Shown in pieces: positions 21,465 through 33,780 of a stretch of DNA of 64,000 nucleotides. The first letter of the stretch is position 1; the number at the start of each line of letters is the position of its first letter. The stretch is from Anisodus tanguticus (lineage: Eukaryota > Streptophyta > Magnoliopsida > Solanales > Solanaceae). The position numbers were made by a program, and so were the translations under genes. The notes under the pieces are model-generated. The model had not been told where the DNA came from and did no database searches. It was given only the letters and a program-made list of their open reading frames with translations. Location of the stretch: NCBI GenBank assembly GCA_034509755.1, contig CM067541.1, positions 28,595,504 through 28,659,503 of the forward strand, given 5' to 3'.

Positions 21465-21855
21465 CTTTTGGAAATATTTTCCATGAAATTGAAGCTTTAG
21501 AATATGTGATAAAAGTGCATGAGGTACAATTTAAATAACATCCTACACCTTCTAACAGGAAGAGATTACGAGAGTTCAGGCTAATTTGAACAGATATTTG
21601 CATTTAGAGGAGCAGTTTTGGAAACAAAAGGCATAAATGTAGTGGTTTGAGGATAGAGATAGAAATATAAGATTCTTTCATGAATATGTACAGGGAAGGA
21701 AAAAGAGATTACAACTAAGGAGAATTCAGGATGTTGGAGGAAATTGGATAGAAGAGAATGATGGAATAGCAGTAGAGGAAATAAATTTCTTCAGAGAGCA
21801 GTTTGCAAAGGAAACTGACCCTAATAATTTTGAAATTCTGGATCATGTTCCTTAT

Positions 21856-22892
21856 ATGATTTCAGAAGATCAAAATACTAAGATCACAACCATACCAACG
21901 GATGAAGAAGTGAGAAATATTGTATTTAGTTTGAATGGGGAAAGTGCCAGAGGACCAGATGGTTTTACTGGGATTTTCTTTCAAAAGTGTTGGAACATCA
22001 TTGAGGAGGATATTACTAATATAGTCGTTGCATTTGTTTGTGGTGCTGAACTTCCTAGATTCATAACTCATACAAATCTGGTTCTATTATCAAAAAAGGA
22101 TATTGGCAATACCTTTTCTGATATGACACCTATTAGTTTGATTAATTTTGTGAATAAGATTTTCTCAAGACTCATCCATGAACGAATGATGGAATTTTTG
22201 CCAATATTGATCTCCTTTAATCAATCAGGATTTGTTAAGGGAAAGAGTATAGTGGAAAATGTTCTACTTACTCAAGAAATAGTATTTGATATTAGATTGA
22301 GAATTAAAACTGCTAAGGTGGTGATGAAATTGGACATGGCAAAGTCATATGATAGGGTTTCATGACTGTTTTTAACCAAGGTGATGAGAAAAAAGGGATT
22401 TTCACATATGGTGGTTGATATGGTTTTCATAATAATCAGCAATAATTAGTACTTTATTTTAATAAATGGCCAACAACATGGTTTTTTCAATCATCTATAG
22501 GAGTGAAACAAGGTGACCCATTATCCCATACATTATTTATTTTGATTGCCGAAGTTCTAACCAGAAATTTGAACCAGTTTCATCAATGTCCACAATTTAA
22601 GGGTTTTAGTTTGCCTAAATGGAGCCCTAAAGTGAATCATCTGGCTTATGCAGATGATATGATTATATTTTCATTTTCTGATGTTCTATCACTGCAGCTG
22701 ATCATGGAGATACTTTGGAGATATGAGAAGACTTCTGGGCAAAAGGTAGTTAAGGAAAAAAGCTTTATCTATTTACATAATTCAGTTACTAATGATATAA
22801 AGGTGATTGTGCAAGTGGTGACGGATATAAATAGAAAGAATTTTCCTTTTACATATTTGGAAGTAGGAAGGATTTTTACAATCTTATCCTAA
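21856..22892 (+). pseudogene. LINE reverse transcriptase, broken
   Basis: A first open stretch to 22365 contains GESARGPDGFTGIFFQKCW, then SLINFVNKIFSRLIHERM, NQSGFVKGKSIVEN and KLDMAKSYDRVS, all standard non-LTR RT blocks. A stop follows at 22363. A second stretch (22503-22892) starts at the KQGDPLSHTLFIL block and has the catalytic Tyr-Ala-Asp-Asp at 22647-22658 (HLAYADDMIIF). The Asp of the first catalytic block (LDMAKSYD) and the second Asp pair are both still there, so the active-site residues survive while the frame does not. Confidence 0.85.
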
Positions 22893-24230
22893 ATAAGATC
22901 ATGAATAGATTACAGTCTTGGAAAGGGAAGATGCTATCCTTTGGGGGCATGGCAGTTTTGATTAAACATGTCTTGCAGGGAATGCCAATACATTTGTTTT
23001 GTACTTTAAACCCTCCTGATGAGGTGATAAAGCAAATGCATAAAATATTTGCACAATTCTTTTGAGTAATACAGTGGGAGAAAGAAACAGACATTGGTTA
23101 TCTTGGATTCATCTTTTTTGTTCTAGAAAAATAAAGAGGGCTTGGTTTTAGATTTTACATGATGTATCCATGGCTTTGTATTATAAGATCTGGTGGAATT
23201 TTAGAACTATTCCGTCTTTATAGAGTGCCTTTATGAGTAACAAATATTGTAAGAAGAATAACCCTGTAATTGTTCAATGGAGGTATGGGACTCAAAACTG
23301 GAAGAAAATGTTATAGGCCAGAGACATCATTGAACACCACATCTGGTGGCAAACAAAGATGGGAGATGTTTCTTCTTGTATGACAACTGGACTGGGTTAG
23401 AGGCTCTGTATTATGCATCAGGAGGAGACACTTATTATGATACAATACAAAATGTGCAAGAAATGGTCAAGGATGGAGGGTGGGATACTGATAAATTACA
23501 GCATGTGCTACCTGGAGACATAGTATAACACATAGTGGATACAATAAAACCACCAAGAGATTGTGGAGTAAAGGATGAACCTTGGTGGGTTTTGAGTAAC
23601 AAAGGGCAGTTTTATGTCAAATCAGCTTGGGAATATATAAGAGTGAGGGGGCGGGAGAATGAGATATACAAGTTGATATGAATTAAAGGGCTTCCTTTCA
23701 AAATATCTTTCTTTATGTGGAGGTTTTGGAAATTTAAGTTGCCAATTGATGAGGTGTTGAAGATAATGCATATTAACCTAACATCTAGATATTGGTGTTG
23801 TTCAAATCCTAAGGAGGAGATAACCCAACATCTATTTGCTAAATCTTTTTCTGCTAACAGGACTTGGTCATTTTTCTCTTCTTTTGTAGGTATAAACATT
23901 GAATGTGTATAACTATAGAAAATTATAGTGAAATGGTAGAGTCAACATGTTAATGACAGGATCAGACCAGTATTTCATACTATACTAGCTGTAGTTATGT
24001 GGGAATTGTGAAAAAGAAGGAAATGTTACAAGCATGGAGATAAAAAGTCAGTAGGAAGATGCATATTTCAGGTTTACTCTACTATTCAGAGATTGGTCAA
24101 ATTCAGAAATCCATCTATCTAAAACATTTCTAATAGATGGGATGAGCTAATTCAACTATTTAAAGGTTATAGGACTCAGGTGAATGTTACTAAGGTAACT
24201 TGACATCCACCACCTAGGGGTTGAATAATG

Positions 24231-24610
24231 TGCAACACTGATGGAGCATCCAGGTGGAACCCATGAAAGGGAGCTCATAGATTTTGTGTTAGAGATGAGA
24301 AAGGTGACATCATACATGCTCAGACAGAAGAATTATGGTACATCACAAACACAGGAGCTGAAGCAATAACAATATTGGAAGCAATCAAATGGTGTGATCA
24401 TAAGTATATGGATAAAATCATTTTTCAAACAGATTCACTACTGATGCAAAGGATACTAAATGAGGAATGGGAACCACCCTGCAACATACTAGGGATACAT
24501 AGAGGAAATTAAAAGGCTAGAATGTGGAAAACAGTGCACATATTCACATATGTTAAGAGAGGGGAATAAACTAGTTGATGCATTGGCTAACAAAGCACTT
24601 GATACAGGGC
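24231..24610 (+). pseudogene. LINE-borne RNase H domain
   Basis: It begins CNTDGASRWNP, the plant LINE RNase H start with its first catalytic Asp, and continues with AHRFCVRDEKGDIIHAQTE, EAITILEAIKWC (Glu position), IIFQTDSLLMQRIL (second Asp) and a Lys-Arg-Gly-Glu end. Stops interrupt it in three places. A C-terminal RNase H is typical of a subset of plant L1 elements and also occurs in stand-alone plant RNase H-like genes, but the preceding RT makes LINE origin clear. Confidence 0.75.
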
Positions 24611-24700
24611 CAATAAATTGTCAATCATTTATGGGGTTAGATGTCAAGATAAGGAAGATCACCAACAATGATAAGTCTCAGATTCCTTATCTACGAATCA

Positions 24701-25691
24701 TATGCAGATAAATTTGAAGGTAAAGTAGAACAAGAGGAGCAAAAACGTACCAGGGGAAGAAGACCAATGGATCCGTCATGGACGTGGAGCTCGCAGCAAC
24801 AAAATCAAGGGTCATCGCACCAGGTATGGACATAAACAAAAGGATAGAATGAGTACAACAACAAGAGATCATGAATTCATAAAGTGGAAAACGTACCATA
24901 GCAGAGGTGTAATGAGGGAGCCGATTGAACTTTGGAGACTAAAATCATGGATATGGTATGCAGCACAACAACGAGAAATCTCAAACTCTTCATAATCAAC
25001 ACGATATCATCATCAGACCTGGATAAATTTGCAGATCAAAGGAGCAACCATAGTTGAAGCTTGGAGCTAAGACCGACAACAAAAAGGAAATAGGGCAAAT
25101 GCCATTGCATTTTGCCCCTTTGGACATTTTACTTTCCTTTTGTTTTTATTTGGACTGGGCATTGCTTTCGAGCCTTAGTCATTTTGCTTTTGCTTGGACA
25201 TCTTTTTGATTTTGCATCTTCATAAAACGCCCAGACGGGCCTAATTAAATTTTTAAAAAATATTCCACATTTGAAAGCTAAGAAGTGCAAAATGAAGAAA
25301 TTGACATTAGGCTTTTTCATCTACTTACCACCCGAAACACTCGTGGTCAACTTGAATCAAAGTTGGGTGTCCAATTCATAAGTTCGAAATGGAGAGAAAA
25401 GTGGTGAAGTTGGTAATCGCCGTTTTCAAAATTTTAAGTTATTTTTGAAATTTTATTTTTTAGAATAGCTTAGTATATTATTTTTGACTAATCTACAAAG
25501 TTCCTGATATTTGGAATTGGTTTGAATAGAGATTTGGGGTGTTTTAGGTGGCTGCACAGTTAAAAAAACGCACAAGAATTTTTTGCTTTAAGTTGAAAGG
25601 CGGGACTGTTTCATAAGGCACAAATTTGCACTCAACAGTCACAAAACTATGCATAAAACTGCTTGGAGTTTGGAGTGTGCACAGTGCACAA
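24701..25691. other. LINE 3' region and unclassified DNA
   Basis: 24700-25100 probably holds the 3' untranslated part of the LINE. 25100-25690 is AT-rich with no recognised gene. No repeat boundary could be placed. Confidence 0.4.
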
Positions 25692-25698
25692 TATAAAA
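25692..25698 (+). promoter_or_regulatory. TATA box before a candidate exon
   Basis: tataaaa, followed by a C-rich, pyrimidine-rich leader (25850-26005) like a plant 5' untranslated region. A CAG|GTACAC donor-like site at about 25947 and a CT-rich tract follow. Function is inferred only from spacing and composition. Confidence 0.3.
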
Positions 25699-26008
25699 GA
25701 AGCACAAAACTGCTTAAGTTCACTCCCTAATATCTAAAACTTTTGTTCAGCAGTTAAGAGTGCAGCCCACTTATTTTGGTTCATGTCCTTCAATTTGGTC
25801 CGAGGGAAATTTCTTTACACTTAAAAGACATGGCTCACAACTTTGCCCAGTACCTTCACCCACGCACACAAAACTCTCACTTCACGCCACACTTTTCAAT
25901 AACTCCCTCGCACGCACGCTGCTTCAGTCCAGCGCCCACGACCACCAGGTACACTTCTTCTCTCCCTCTCTCCTATTCTCTTCTCTCTCTCTTCTTCAAT
26001 TTCTGTTG

Positions 26009-26080
26009 ATGGCAAAACTGTTTTTTTTTCTCTTCTTTATTCTCTGTTTCTGTGAATCTGTTTGTGTGGAGCTTAGATCA
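26009..26080 (+). CDS. Candidate signal-peptide exon, gene unknown
   Basis: A 24-codon stretch starting ATG at 26009. It reads MAKLFFFLFFILCFCESVC and then VELRS, followed directly by a consensus donor (atca|gtaagt) in phase 0. A short basic start, a hydrophobic core and small or Cys residues before a likely cleavage site give a good secretory signal peptide. An in-frame extension upstream to 25760 exists but looks like leader sequence. No downstream exon could be tied to it: 26471-26547 (open, ends in TAA, follows an ag) is a weak candidate only. It may be the first exon of a lost or truncated secreted-protein gene, or chance. Confidence 0.3.
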
Positions 26081-27239
26081 GTAAGTATTAAACTTTGGTT
26101 TTGTTGGTTGAATGAGATATAATTGTGCTTCATTAAACTATAATTCCCATGTTTCTGGGAGGGTAAGTCGAGCTCCTAGCAAAGAGTTTGCTTAAAGTAA
26201 TGCCTGCAACTTGTTCGATGAATTGTCTGAGAGGCGATTTCATTCGTCGGTGAAGTCTGAGTAACCGAGCGGTATGAGGCGATGTTTAGAAGTGTGTGCG
26301 TGATAATTCAGCTTGGTTTTAAAGTGTTTTGTTTATATTGCTCGACCTTTACATTGCAACAACCAAGATAGGCAGTCTTTTGTCCTTGACTTCTAACGAG
26401 GCTCCCGACTTACCATTTTATTACTCAACTGAGTACGATCATGTCATTGGACTGACTATGTAACTGTCAGGTATTTGAAAAGGTGTTCCTGAAGTGTTAC
26501 CAAGAGGACGAGTACATTGTGCGACTGCTACTCGCATATGAGCCTTAAATGTATGGTGTGCCTGGATTTAGGATAAGCCTTAGTGGCTGTTTTGAACATT
26601 CTACTGTACTGCTGATGCTATAGATGTGAGCTAACAATGTATGCATTCTGAAAGTGGTTATGGGAATCTGAATATTCTACTGGTTGAGAACAAGTGTTGG
26701 AGTGAATATAACTTAGAATCATTTGCTGAGAAGGGTGATTTGTGTTCTGGTGTTTCTGCATTCTTAGGTAAATACTCTTCTGTTCTGAGTTATGTGCTGA
26801 ATTGATATGTTGAGCCAGTACGTTATTCTCATTGCTTGTCTCCGTTGTTGAGAGTTCTCTGCCTGTCACATCTTAAACCAAAAAAAGTGTAATTGTGCAT
26901 AATTAGAGAGATGACTTGTTCCTGACGATGAGCTGAATATGCTTACTCTTTTGATAATGAATGTCATAGTCAATGACCGGTAGCAATTATCGATTCTGCT
27001 TTTTAGTTGTTATTCTGTGGTTAATTCTTGGTTGAATACATCATGATATTGACATGTTTATATGGATTTTTGTTAGTGTTACTGCTTTGACAAGGGAGCT
27101 GGGTAATCTGATTTGTGCTAAAGGTTCTTGTTGGAAAAAAAGAAGACTTATAGTTCATCTGAAGTTCACAGAGGAGCGAAGCAGGTGACAGAGGAGATCG
27201 ATGTTACTATTATCAGGGAGTTCCTCCTATCTTTGAACT
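26081..27239. other. No gene recognised
   Basis: Possibly intron or 3' part of the candidate gene above, then unclassified DNA. No family motif was found on either strand. Short frames such as 26618-26869 (minus) are not convincing. Confidence 0.4.
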
Positions 27240-28977
27240 TTTAATTATTTCGTTGCATTAAGGAAAATGCAATATTTTAAGTTGGGGGAGGCGTTATTTT
27301 GAAAGATATTTTGTGATGGGGTGTGATATGCCATGATGGATAATAATTTGGTTGATTTTATTTTGGTATTTTTTTTTTAATTACTAGCTTCTTTAATTTT
27401 TGTTAGGCGTAAAAGTTGTGTGGGATGTGATTTTTTGCCCCATGGCCAATTTTTGGTTTGCTTGGTACCAACACAATAAACCTTGGCATATGATTTTTTT
27501 TAAAAAAGAAAAATTATTGAAGTGATGATTCTTGTTGTGACCTTTAGACTCAATTTTTGGCTCTTATGTTCACTAATTAGTCTCTTTAAGCTATGAGTTA
27601 CTTTTTGAGTTCATTTGTTTCAATTGGATCTTGGATATATATTCTACTTTAGTTTTTATTTGCCATGTGTGGTGAGGTTTATTTTTGAGTTCTTTTGCAT
27701 ATCTTGTGGTGTAGAACTTGCTCGGAATGTGTTTCAAGGCGAAATCCTAGACTACACTTGGTTTGAAAAATGATGTCTGGCCTTCCTTGTACCGTCCTTG
27801 TGCCTTAAATTTCCCACCCTTGCATATTTTCCCTAGTCAACCCCTTTTGAGCCTTTAACCTTTTCTTTGACAACCATGTTACAAGCTTTACCCTTTCAAT
27901 TGATCTATCTGTTGGCATCGTACCTCCTTGAGTACTTTGAAAGTGCAAACATAGGCTAAAAGCCTAAGTTTGGGGGTGGTGGTTGGATAAGTCTGATGTG
28001 AGAGTTGCTTAAAAAGTGAAAAGGTGGGAATATATACAAAAAAAAAGAGAAAAAAAACAATGGAATCTTTCTTGGTATTTTGAAGAGAAAAAAAAGAAAA
28101 CATACTCAGTGAAATCCCACAACGTGGGGTCTGGGAAAGGTAAAGTGCACGCAGACCTTACCTCTACCTTGGTAGGTAGAGCGATTGTTTCCGGGAGACC
28201 CTCGGCTCAAGAGAAAAAAACAACAACAAAAAGAATGAAGAAAAAGGAAGGAAGAATAAATAGTTGTGAATAAAGGGAACACTAGGTGGTGAAATGAAAA
28301 ATGAAGCAAAGGGTGGAAAAATTTGAAAGGAACTGTGCTTTGATTTTTGCAAATTGTAGTGCTTAGGGAGGTTTTGAGTCACAATTTTCATAAATATACC
28401 CTACCTTAACCAAAAGCCTACATTCCAATCCTTTAAGTCCTAAGTCCTAATTGATTTTGAACCAAGAGTGTCTATATTAGTGGAGAACTACATGAAGGGC
28501 AAACATATGGTACTACTTGTGTGTATCTGAACATCTTTGTGAGAGGGAGAGTTGATTCCTTCCATTTGATATCCCATTTGTGTGTTGAATTGCATTTTCT
28601 ATGTGTGGGTTCTCTCTTGATTGTGAGGGCTCATGGAAATTTGAGTTGTGAATTTGTTTTATTTTCCAATTGAGAGGAATGAACAAAAGAATGTTGTTGT
28701 GTGATAATGAAGCAAATTTTGAAGCTCAAGTGTCATGACTTGGTTGCTACTTTGATTAATTTGGTGTTTGGTCACTTGAAGTAAAAAAAGTGTTTTTGAG
28801 AAGTTGGTAATTCATATGTTATGGATTAATTGTTGGTACCAATCAAATCATGTGTGTATGCTTAAAGTAGACTTTTTGACTTGGTATGATGTTGGTGCAC
28901 TATAGAGTTGATTTCTAGGAAGGAGATTGTATGTTTTGATTTTTGTTGAGGACAAGCAATAGTTTAAGTTTGGGGTT
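27240..28977 (+). mobile_element. 3' non-coding internal region of a gypsy element
   Basis: Non-coding DNA with several G-run phrases ('taagttgggggag' at 27280, 'taagtttgggggtgg' at 27965) and the final 'gaggacaagcaatagttt', 'aagtttggggtt' purine tract just before the LTR at 28978. This arrangement is common at the 3' end of large plant gypsy elements with long untranslated tails. The left boundary is unknown. A TS-type SINE is inserted at 28104-28214. Confidence 0.6.
28104..28214 (-). mobile_element. TS-type SINE fragment, minus strand
   Basis: 'aatcccacaacgtggggtct', 'gcacgcagaccttacctcta' and 'gagaccctcggctcaag' are the reverse complement of the TS-type 3' body. No AAC tail is seen at its left end. 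It sits inside the gypsy 3' non-coding region. Confidence 0.75.
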
Positions 28978-30143
28978 TGATAAGTTGGTATTTTACCAAC
29001 TTATCTCTTCTTTAAGCTTGGATTTTTGTTATGTTTAATTGAAAAAATAGTGCATTTACCATGGTTTACTTGGTGTTTTACAGGATTTATATTGTTGGGA
29101 AGAGTATTTGAAGAAAATAAGTTAAAAAGAGCTAAAATGAAGAAAATGAGAAAAGTAGTTAGAAGAACAAAAAGTAGACAAAACTTCAATTTTGAAAATC
29201 TGAAAAATTACGGGTTGTATTGATCTTTTTTGATTGGGAAAGTTTGTGGGACTATAAAGGCAAGACATCAGAGAAATATTGTCATCTTTGGCCACTCTTC
29301 CATGCTTTGGAGCAAGAAACTACACCTAGGGTTTGAAGATTTGGAGGCACTCAATGAGAATTTATTTACCCATTTCTTCACTCTTGCTTTGTATTGTATA
29401 TCTAAGTGTGTAGCATTTTATTCCATCACTTTATTCTTGTTTATGGAAATATTCAATTGCAAAGTTGGATTAAATCTCTTATTTGCTTATGTATTGAATG
29501 ATTTTTATTTCTAATGAAGTGGGTCTTTGTTTCTTTAGTTAGTCTTATTCTTTAATATTTCTTAAAGGAGTAGGTAACCCTAAGACTCGCCCATTTACTT
29601 CGGTTAAAACTTGAAAGAGGCAAACTCGGGGTTGGGAAAGATTAATTAACAAGAATTGGGGCGTTAACCCTGATATAATGGAATTGACCCAGGAATAGGC
29701 GAATCTACTTGTAGCCATATTCGGGTGTTCTTAATGCTCCTAATTACTTTAGGGATATTCAATTAAGTAGTCTTGTTAGTCTTTGGAAGAATCTAATTTA
29801 GAGTCATTATCCGGGGATACTTAACATAAACTCACCATTATTTATAAATCATGAAATACATTGGATCGTTACTTTAGAAGTGATTTTCTTTGTATCCATG
29901 CTTGTGGCTATTGATCATTTTTTACTTGCTTTCTAGGTTAGATTTAGATTTCCGAAATTAATTATAGTTTTCTCTCTAAATCACGCTTAAGTGTTTGACT
30001 TAGCGTAATTGGCGAAATTCGCTACTTTTCTTGACCACCTACATATTATTCTTTATGGGATCGACATCGACTCATAGTTGGGTAAATTATATTGCATACG
30101 ACCGTGTACATTCTATTTAATAGAGTGGATTTGGACGTTATCA
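28978..30143 (+). repeat. Gypsy LTR, about 1.17 kb
   Basis: It starts TGATAAGTTGG after a purine tract and ends 'tttggacgttatca'. The 3' part, with 'gggatcgacatcgactcata', 'gttgggtaaattatattgca' and 'tacgaccgtgtacattctat', is the typical end of a widespread plant gypsy LTR. Only one LTR copy is in the window, attached to a piece of 3' internal sequence, so it is a 3' LTR rather than a solo LTR. Open frames in it (29001-29514) have no domain. Confidence 0.65.
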
Positions 30144-30149
30144 CAAACC

Positions 30150-30385
30150 AGGATGATTAGAACAACGTGAATAATGTACCTCCGCCATAATCTTGCTTTA
30201 TAGACCAGCTACGTCTGGGGCGCACAATCGATCTATGCATCAGAGAGCTCCATCTCCCTTAAGCTCAGACATTTGCTTCTCTTGCCATGAAACTTTCTCT
30301 CTCAACGTCACTAACTCAGGATCCTCGTATTGTCTTTCTTTTACCCCTATCACCAGGAATGATTTTGTTACATTCTGAGCCATAA
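30150..30385 (-). pseudogene. Chromovirus-like pol linker fragment
   Basis: The minus strand reads VKERQYEDPELVTLRESFMA, which fits the linker between RNase H and integrase in Tekay-like chromoviruses. The rest is out of frame. It lies between two LTR fragments and is too short for firm classification. Confidence 0.45.
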
Positions 30386-30392
30386 CTCTACC

Positions 30393-30979
30393 ATATCGGT
30401 GTCACACCCCAACCTTTGGGGGTGTGGACGGCACCCGACGCTGGACAGCCCGAGCATACTATTTGTGTATAAAGTCTGGGCCGACAAGGCCTCAAAATAA
30501 AAACAATATGATTTAAGTCTGAACAGAAAGACCTAAAACATAAGACAGCAACCCAACAGATATATATATATATATACACACACACACATACAATACAGCT
30601 AGCACGACTTTAATGAGGATAGAACAACCAGTAAGAGGAACGAAAATGTCATAAAAAGACACAAATACACCAAATCATCAGTCTGCAAGCCTCTAAGAGT
30701 ACTAACATATGTCATCAGGTCGGGACAGGGCTCCGGCATACCCAAAATAACTATGTACATAAGCAACAATTCCACTGACTCTGTACAACAACACTGGAGA
30801 AATTGAGTGCGACGATCGACAACTGAAAGTAGATAACATACTATGGAGGTACGTCTATCTGTCTGTCTTCACATGCGGACATGCAACAACGCCCTAGTAA
30901 GGGACGTCAGTACGAAAGAATGTACTGAATATGTAAGGCAGGTAAAGTATATAAATAAATAATGTAATAAAAGAGGAGG
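30393..30979 (-). repeat. Partial Tekay-like LTR, minus strand
   Basis: It begins at 'tgtcacaccccaacctttgg' (the LTR 3' end in inverted sense) and shares 'gggccgacaaggcctc', 'gggacgtcagtacg' and 'atgtactgaatatgtaaggc' with the minus LTRs at 38535 and 42513. It is cut off at 30979 where gypsy B starts. A (TA)n(CA)n microsatellite lies at about 30560-30590. Confidence 0.7.
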
Positions 30980-32231
30980 TGATGAAAAGAATGTCGTAAA
31001 CTTAAGTTTTCAACATGAGCCGCGAGGTGATTTTCTAGGAGTGCCAAAGATTATCAACCGTCCTATGGTGGCATGCTTAATGTGGAGTGGAGTTGAAGAC
31101 AAGACTTGAAGATCCAAGAAGGAAATATTTTTTCGGCTTTTATGTAGGTCTTGGCCGAGACTACCTTTTAGCTTGTTTTTAATTCTTAGCTTAATAACTA
31201 GATCTCCTTATAGCTTAATTACTATGCCATGTAATAAGATAAGATGACCGAGCCAAGAACCATTTAGAAGGAGAAGCTTCCAACGTTCCCCAATGAGGTA
31301 ATCATGAACTAGCTAGTTCACTTATCTACATGGATGACACAAAAGGGTGGCCTAGAGAACATGAAGAGTTGGGTCTTTTCCCTTCTCCCAAATCAGCCGA
31401 ACCTCTCCCCCTTTCCCATTCGGCCTAGATGCATTTTTATGTCTATCTTGCTACCTCTTCTAGAAGGTTTAGAACTAGTATAAATAGGGGATGTAGTTGA
31501 TGAAAGGAGACATTGAATTTTTATGAAATATATTTGAGTTTTCTCAAACTTTGCTAAGTTATTCAACTTTTGTGTTGTTATCTTAGTTGGTCCTTTTGTG
31601 GTCCAATCCTTGGTCCTTTTGTGGTCCAACCCTCGGTCATTTCCTGGTCCAACCCTTGGTCCTTTTGTGGACCAAACGTTAGGTGTAAGTCTAGTTAGAA
31701 CTTTTGTGATATAACTATACCCAAGCCAAGGTTCTATCCGGTTACTTTGTCACAAACACATTAAAAGGCTATCTCGGCCTACATCACCTTACCTGCACCC
31801 GAACTTGTCTATCAATTTCGTGCCCAATCATTATCCAAACTGCCTAATCCCTTTCACCCCAATACACTACAACACTTCCCCAACCTACACCAAAAAGGTC
31901 GTTAACCAACTCCTCCCAAACACACCCAAGAACCCAACTAACTACTCCACCATCCTCACCGGATTCAACCTTCGTACCTTACTGTCCCAACCAATTTCCG
32001 CCACCTTACCACCATCCAACCACAAACATAACCTACAACGTGTCTAGTTCATCCTCTCCAAACACCTTAGCCCCAAACCACCTTAGGGAACCGGTACACC
32101 TCCCATAAACCTAAATTGTCCGAAAACTGTCCTATTCCACCAACCTTCATTTGACTCCCATATTTGTGTCCGTCCAGCCCCAATCTAACTCCGACCAACC
32201 TAACCATACAATCCCCTCATTATATACATCA
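30980..32231 (+). repeat. 5' LTR of gypsy B
   Basis: It runs from TGATGAAAAG to 'ttatatacatca', just before the primer site. It aligns with the 3' LTR from 35214 and with the A LTR. Four 23-bp repeats lie at about 31587-31678. The C-rich 3' part contains an 80-codon open frame (31805-32047) that recurs in all three LTRs of the family. Confidence 0.85.
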
Positions 32232-32234
32232 GTT

Positions 32235-32246
32235 TGGTATCAGAGT
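32235..32246 (+). promoter_or_regulatory. Primer binding site (tRNA-Met type)
   Basis: tggtatcagagt, three bases after the LTR end, is the usual plant initiator-tRNA-Met primer site (normally tggtatcagagc) with one change at the last position. Confidence 0.8.
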
Positions 32247-32331
32247 AAGACTTTCCCGTCCCATGCCTTGACTCTATGGCTAACATTTTCGGAGGATCAT
32301 AAGTGACCTTTTTGTGGAACAAATATAAATC

Positions 32332-33160
32332 TTGAGAAGAGAGTTTGTGGAGCGTGCCGTGATTAATGATGCCGAGTCCGGGGAGGAGGTTGCACAAAAC
32401 AACCCGAGGCATGAAAGGGAAGATGACCGAAATCTACGACTTTATCTTCCAACCTTTGAAAGAAATATGGACCCGGAAGAGTTTCTTGAATGGTTAAGGG
32501 CCATTGAGAGGCTTTTCGAATACAAGCAATATGATGACCACAAGTGTTTTAAGGTTGCTATGTTAAAGCTGAAAGAATTCGCTTATGTGTGGTATGAAAA
32601 CCTTAAAACAATCCGAAAGGAGGAATAGGAAAACCAAGATTGAATCTTGGGACAAACTAGAAGAAACATTTGAAGAAGAAATTCTTGCCAAGGGAGTATG
32701 AAAAATACCTATAGCTCAAGCTCACCAAACTTCGTCAAGGAGTTCTTAAAGTTGAGGAATACGTTAGAGAGTTTGAGAAAGTCACCATGCTTTGTGACTT
32801 AGAAGAAAATGAGGCTCAAAGAATTGCACGAGTCATTGGAGGCTTGAACGTGGCGATTCAAGAGAAGGTCGAAGTTGCAACATACAACACATTTGAAGAC
32901 GTATGTCACTTATCACTCAAGTTTGAAAAACAACAAAAGAAAGGTACCCCAAAAACCTATGTAAAGCCCATTAATGTCAAAGAAAAGGGCAGTACCTCTT
33001 TTTCTAACCCATTGTATAACCAAGAAAGTGTATAGAAAGATAAAGGAAAGAAAGTAGAGGTTACAAAGGGGGTAGATAGAAGTAGAAAAAGGTGTTTTAA
33101 ATGTCAAGGATTAGGACACTTTGCAAATGAATGTCCTAACCCTCGGGTAATGACTATCGA
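32332..33160 (+). pseudogene. Gypsy B gag with zinc knuckle
   Basis: The first frame (32332-32628) contains RLYLPTFERNMDPEEFLEWL and RLFEYKQYDDHKCFKVAML, the retrotransposon gag core; a stop follows. A second piece (32787-33035) has LCDLEENEAQRIARVIGGL and LSLKFEKQQKKGTP. A CCHC knuckle (CFKCQGLGHFANEC) lies at 33092-33134. Gag would package element RNA. At least two frame changes and a stop break it. Confidence 0.8.
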
Positions 33161-33309
33161 AGAGTATTAAGATTGTGGGGATTCCTTTGTTATTGAGGAA
33201 CTCAAAGTCAAGGAGATCTTAGAGGAAGATGTTGATCTTGTGGAAGAGGGTGAAAGTTTCGTACTCCGACATGTGTTGAGTGTTCAACTTGAAGAACAAG
33301 AGGAGACAC

Positions 33310-33780
33310 AAAGAGAGTAACTAGTTTACACTCGATGCAAGGTAAATGACAAGGTATGTAATATGATCATTGATGGAGGGAGTTGTGCCAATATGGCCTC
33401 CGTGGAAATTGTGGACAGATTGAACTTGCCTACCCGCATCCATCCTAAACCATATGCTCTCCAATGGTTGAACAAAGACAAAGGGTTAAAGGTAATAAAA
33501 CAAGCTCTTGTTAGTTTTTGGGTTGGTAAGTATGAAGATGAAATATGGTGTGACATCCTACCTATAGATGTTTGTCATATTTTATTGGGTCGTCCATGGA
33601 AATTTGATAGGAATGTGCAACATGATGGAGAAAAGAATATCTATTCTTTTCAAAAGGATGATAAGAAGATCTGGTTGATACCATTGTCACCTAGTGAAGT
33701 GAAGAAAATGAATATCCAAAATGCCAAGAAACGCAAGGAAAAGTCTGAGGCCATCTTTCTTAATGCATCGGAGATCTAAG
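33310..33780 (+). pseudogene. Gypsy B protease
   Basis: An open stretch carrying the retropepsin-like site IIDGGSCANMAS at residues 3-14 of the frame from 33363, then KYEDEIWCDILPIDVCHILL and LGRPWKFDR, the flap and C-terminal block typical of plant gypsy proteases. The Asp-Gly-Gly active-site variant is normal for this group. It stops before the RT linker. Of all parts of element B this is the best preserved. Confidence 0.85.

Larger units (their letters stand above)
21475..24700 (+). mobile_element. L1-like LINE, 5'-truncated, with RNase H
   Basis: It starts right after the gypsy A LTR, with only the endonuclease-RT linker (EEQFWKQKA, WFEDRDRNIRFFHE, GRKKRLQLRRIQD). It continues with RT (21856-22892), a zf-RVT-like region (about 22890-23700) and an RNase H domain (24231-24610). 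Many stops and frame changes make it inactive. The endonuclease is missing, as expected for a 5'-truncated LINE copy. No convincing poly(A) tail or target duplication was found, so the 3' limit is approximate. Confidence 0.8.

Noticed and set aside
26471..26547. Small open exon ending in TAA as last exon of the candidate secreted protein
   Set aside because: Only weak acceptor context and no recognisable sequence; kept as a remark only.
29001..29514. Open frames on both strands as small genes
   Set aside because: Inside the gypsy LTR 28978-30143; no family motif.
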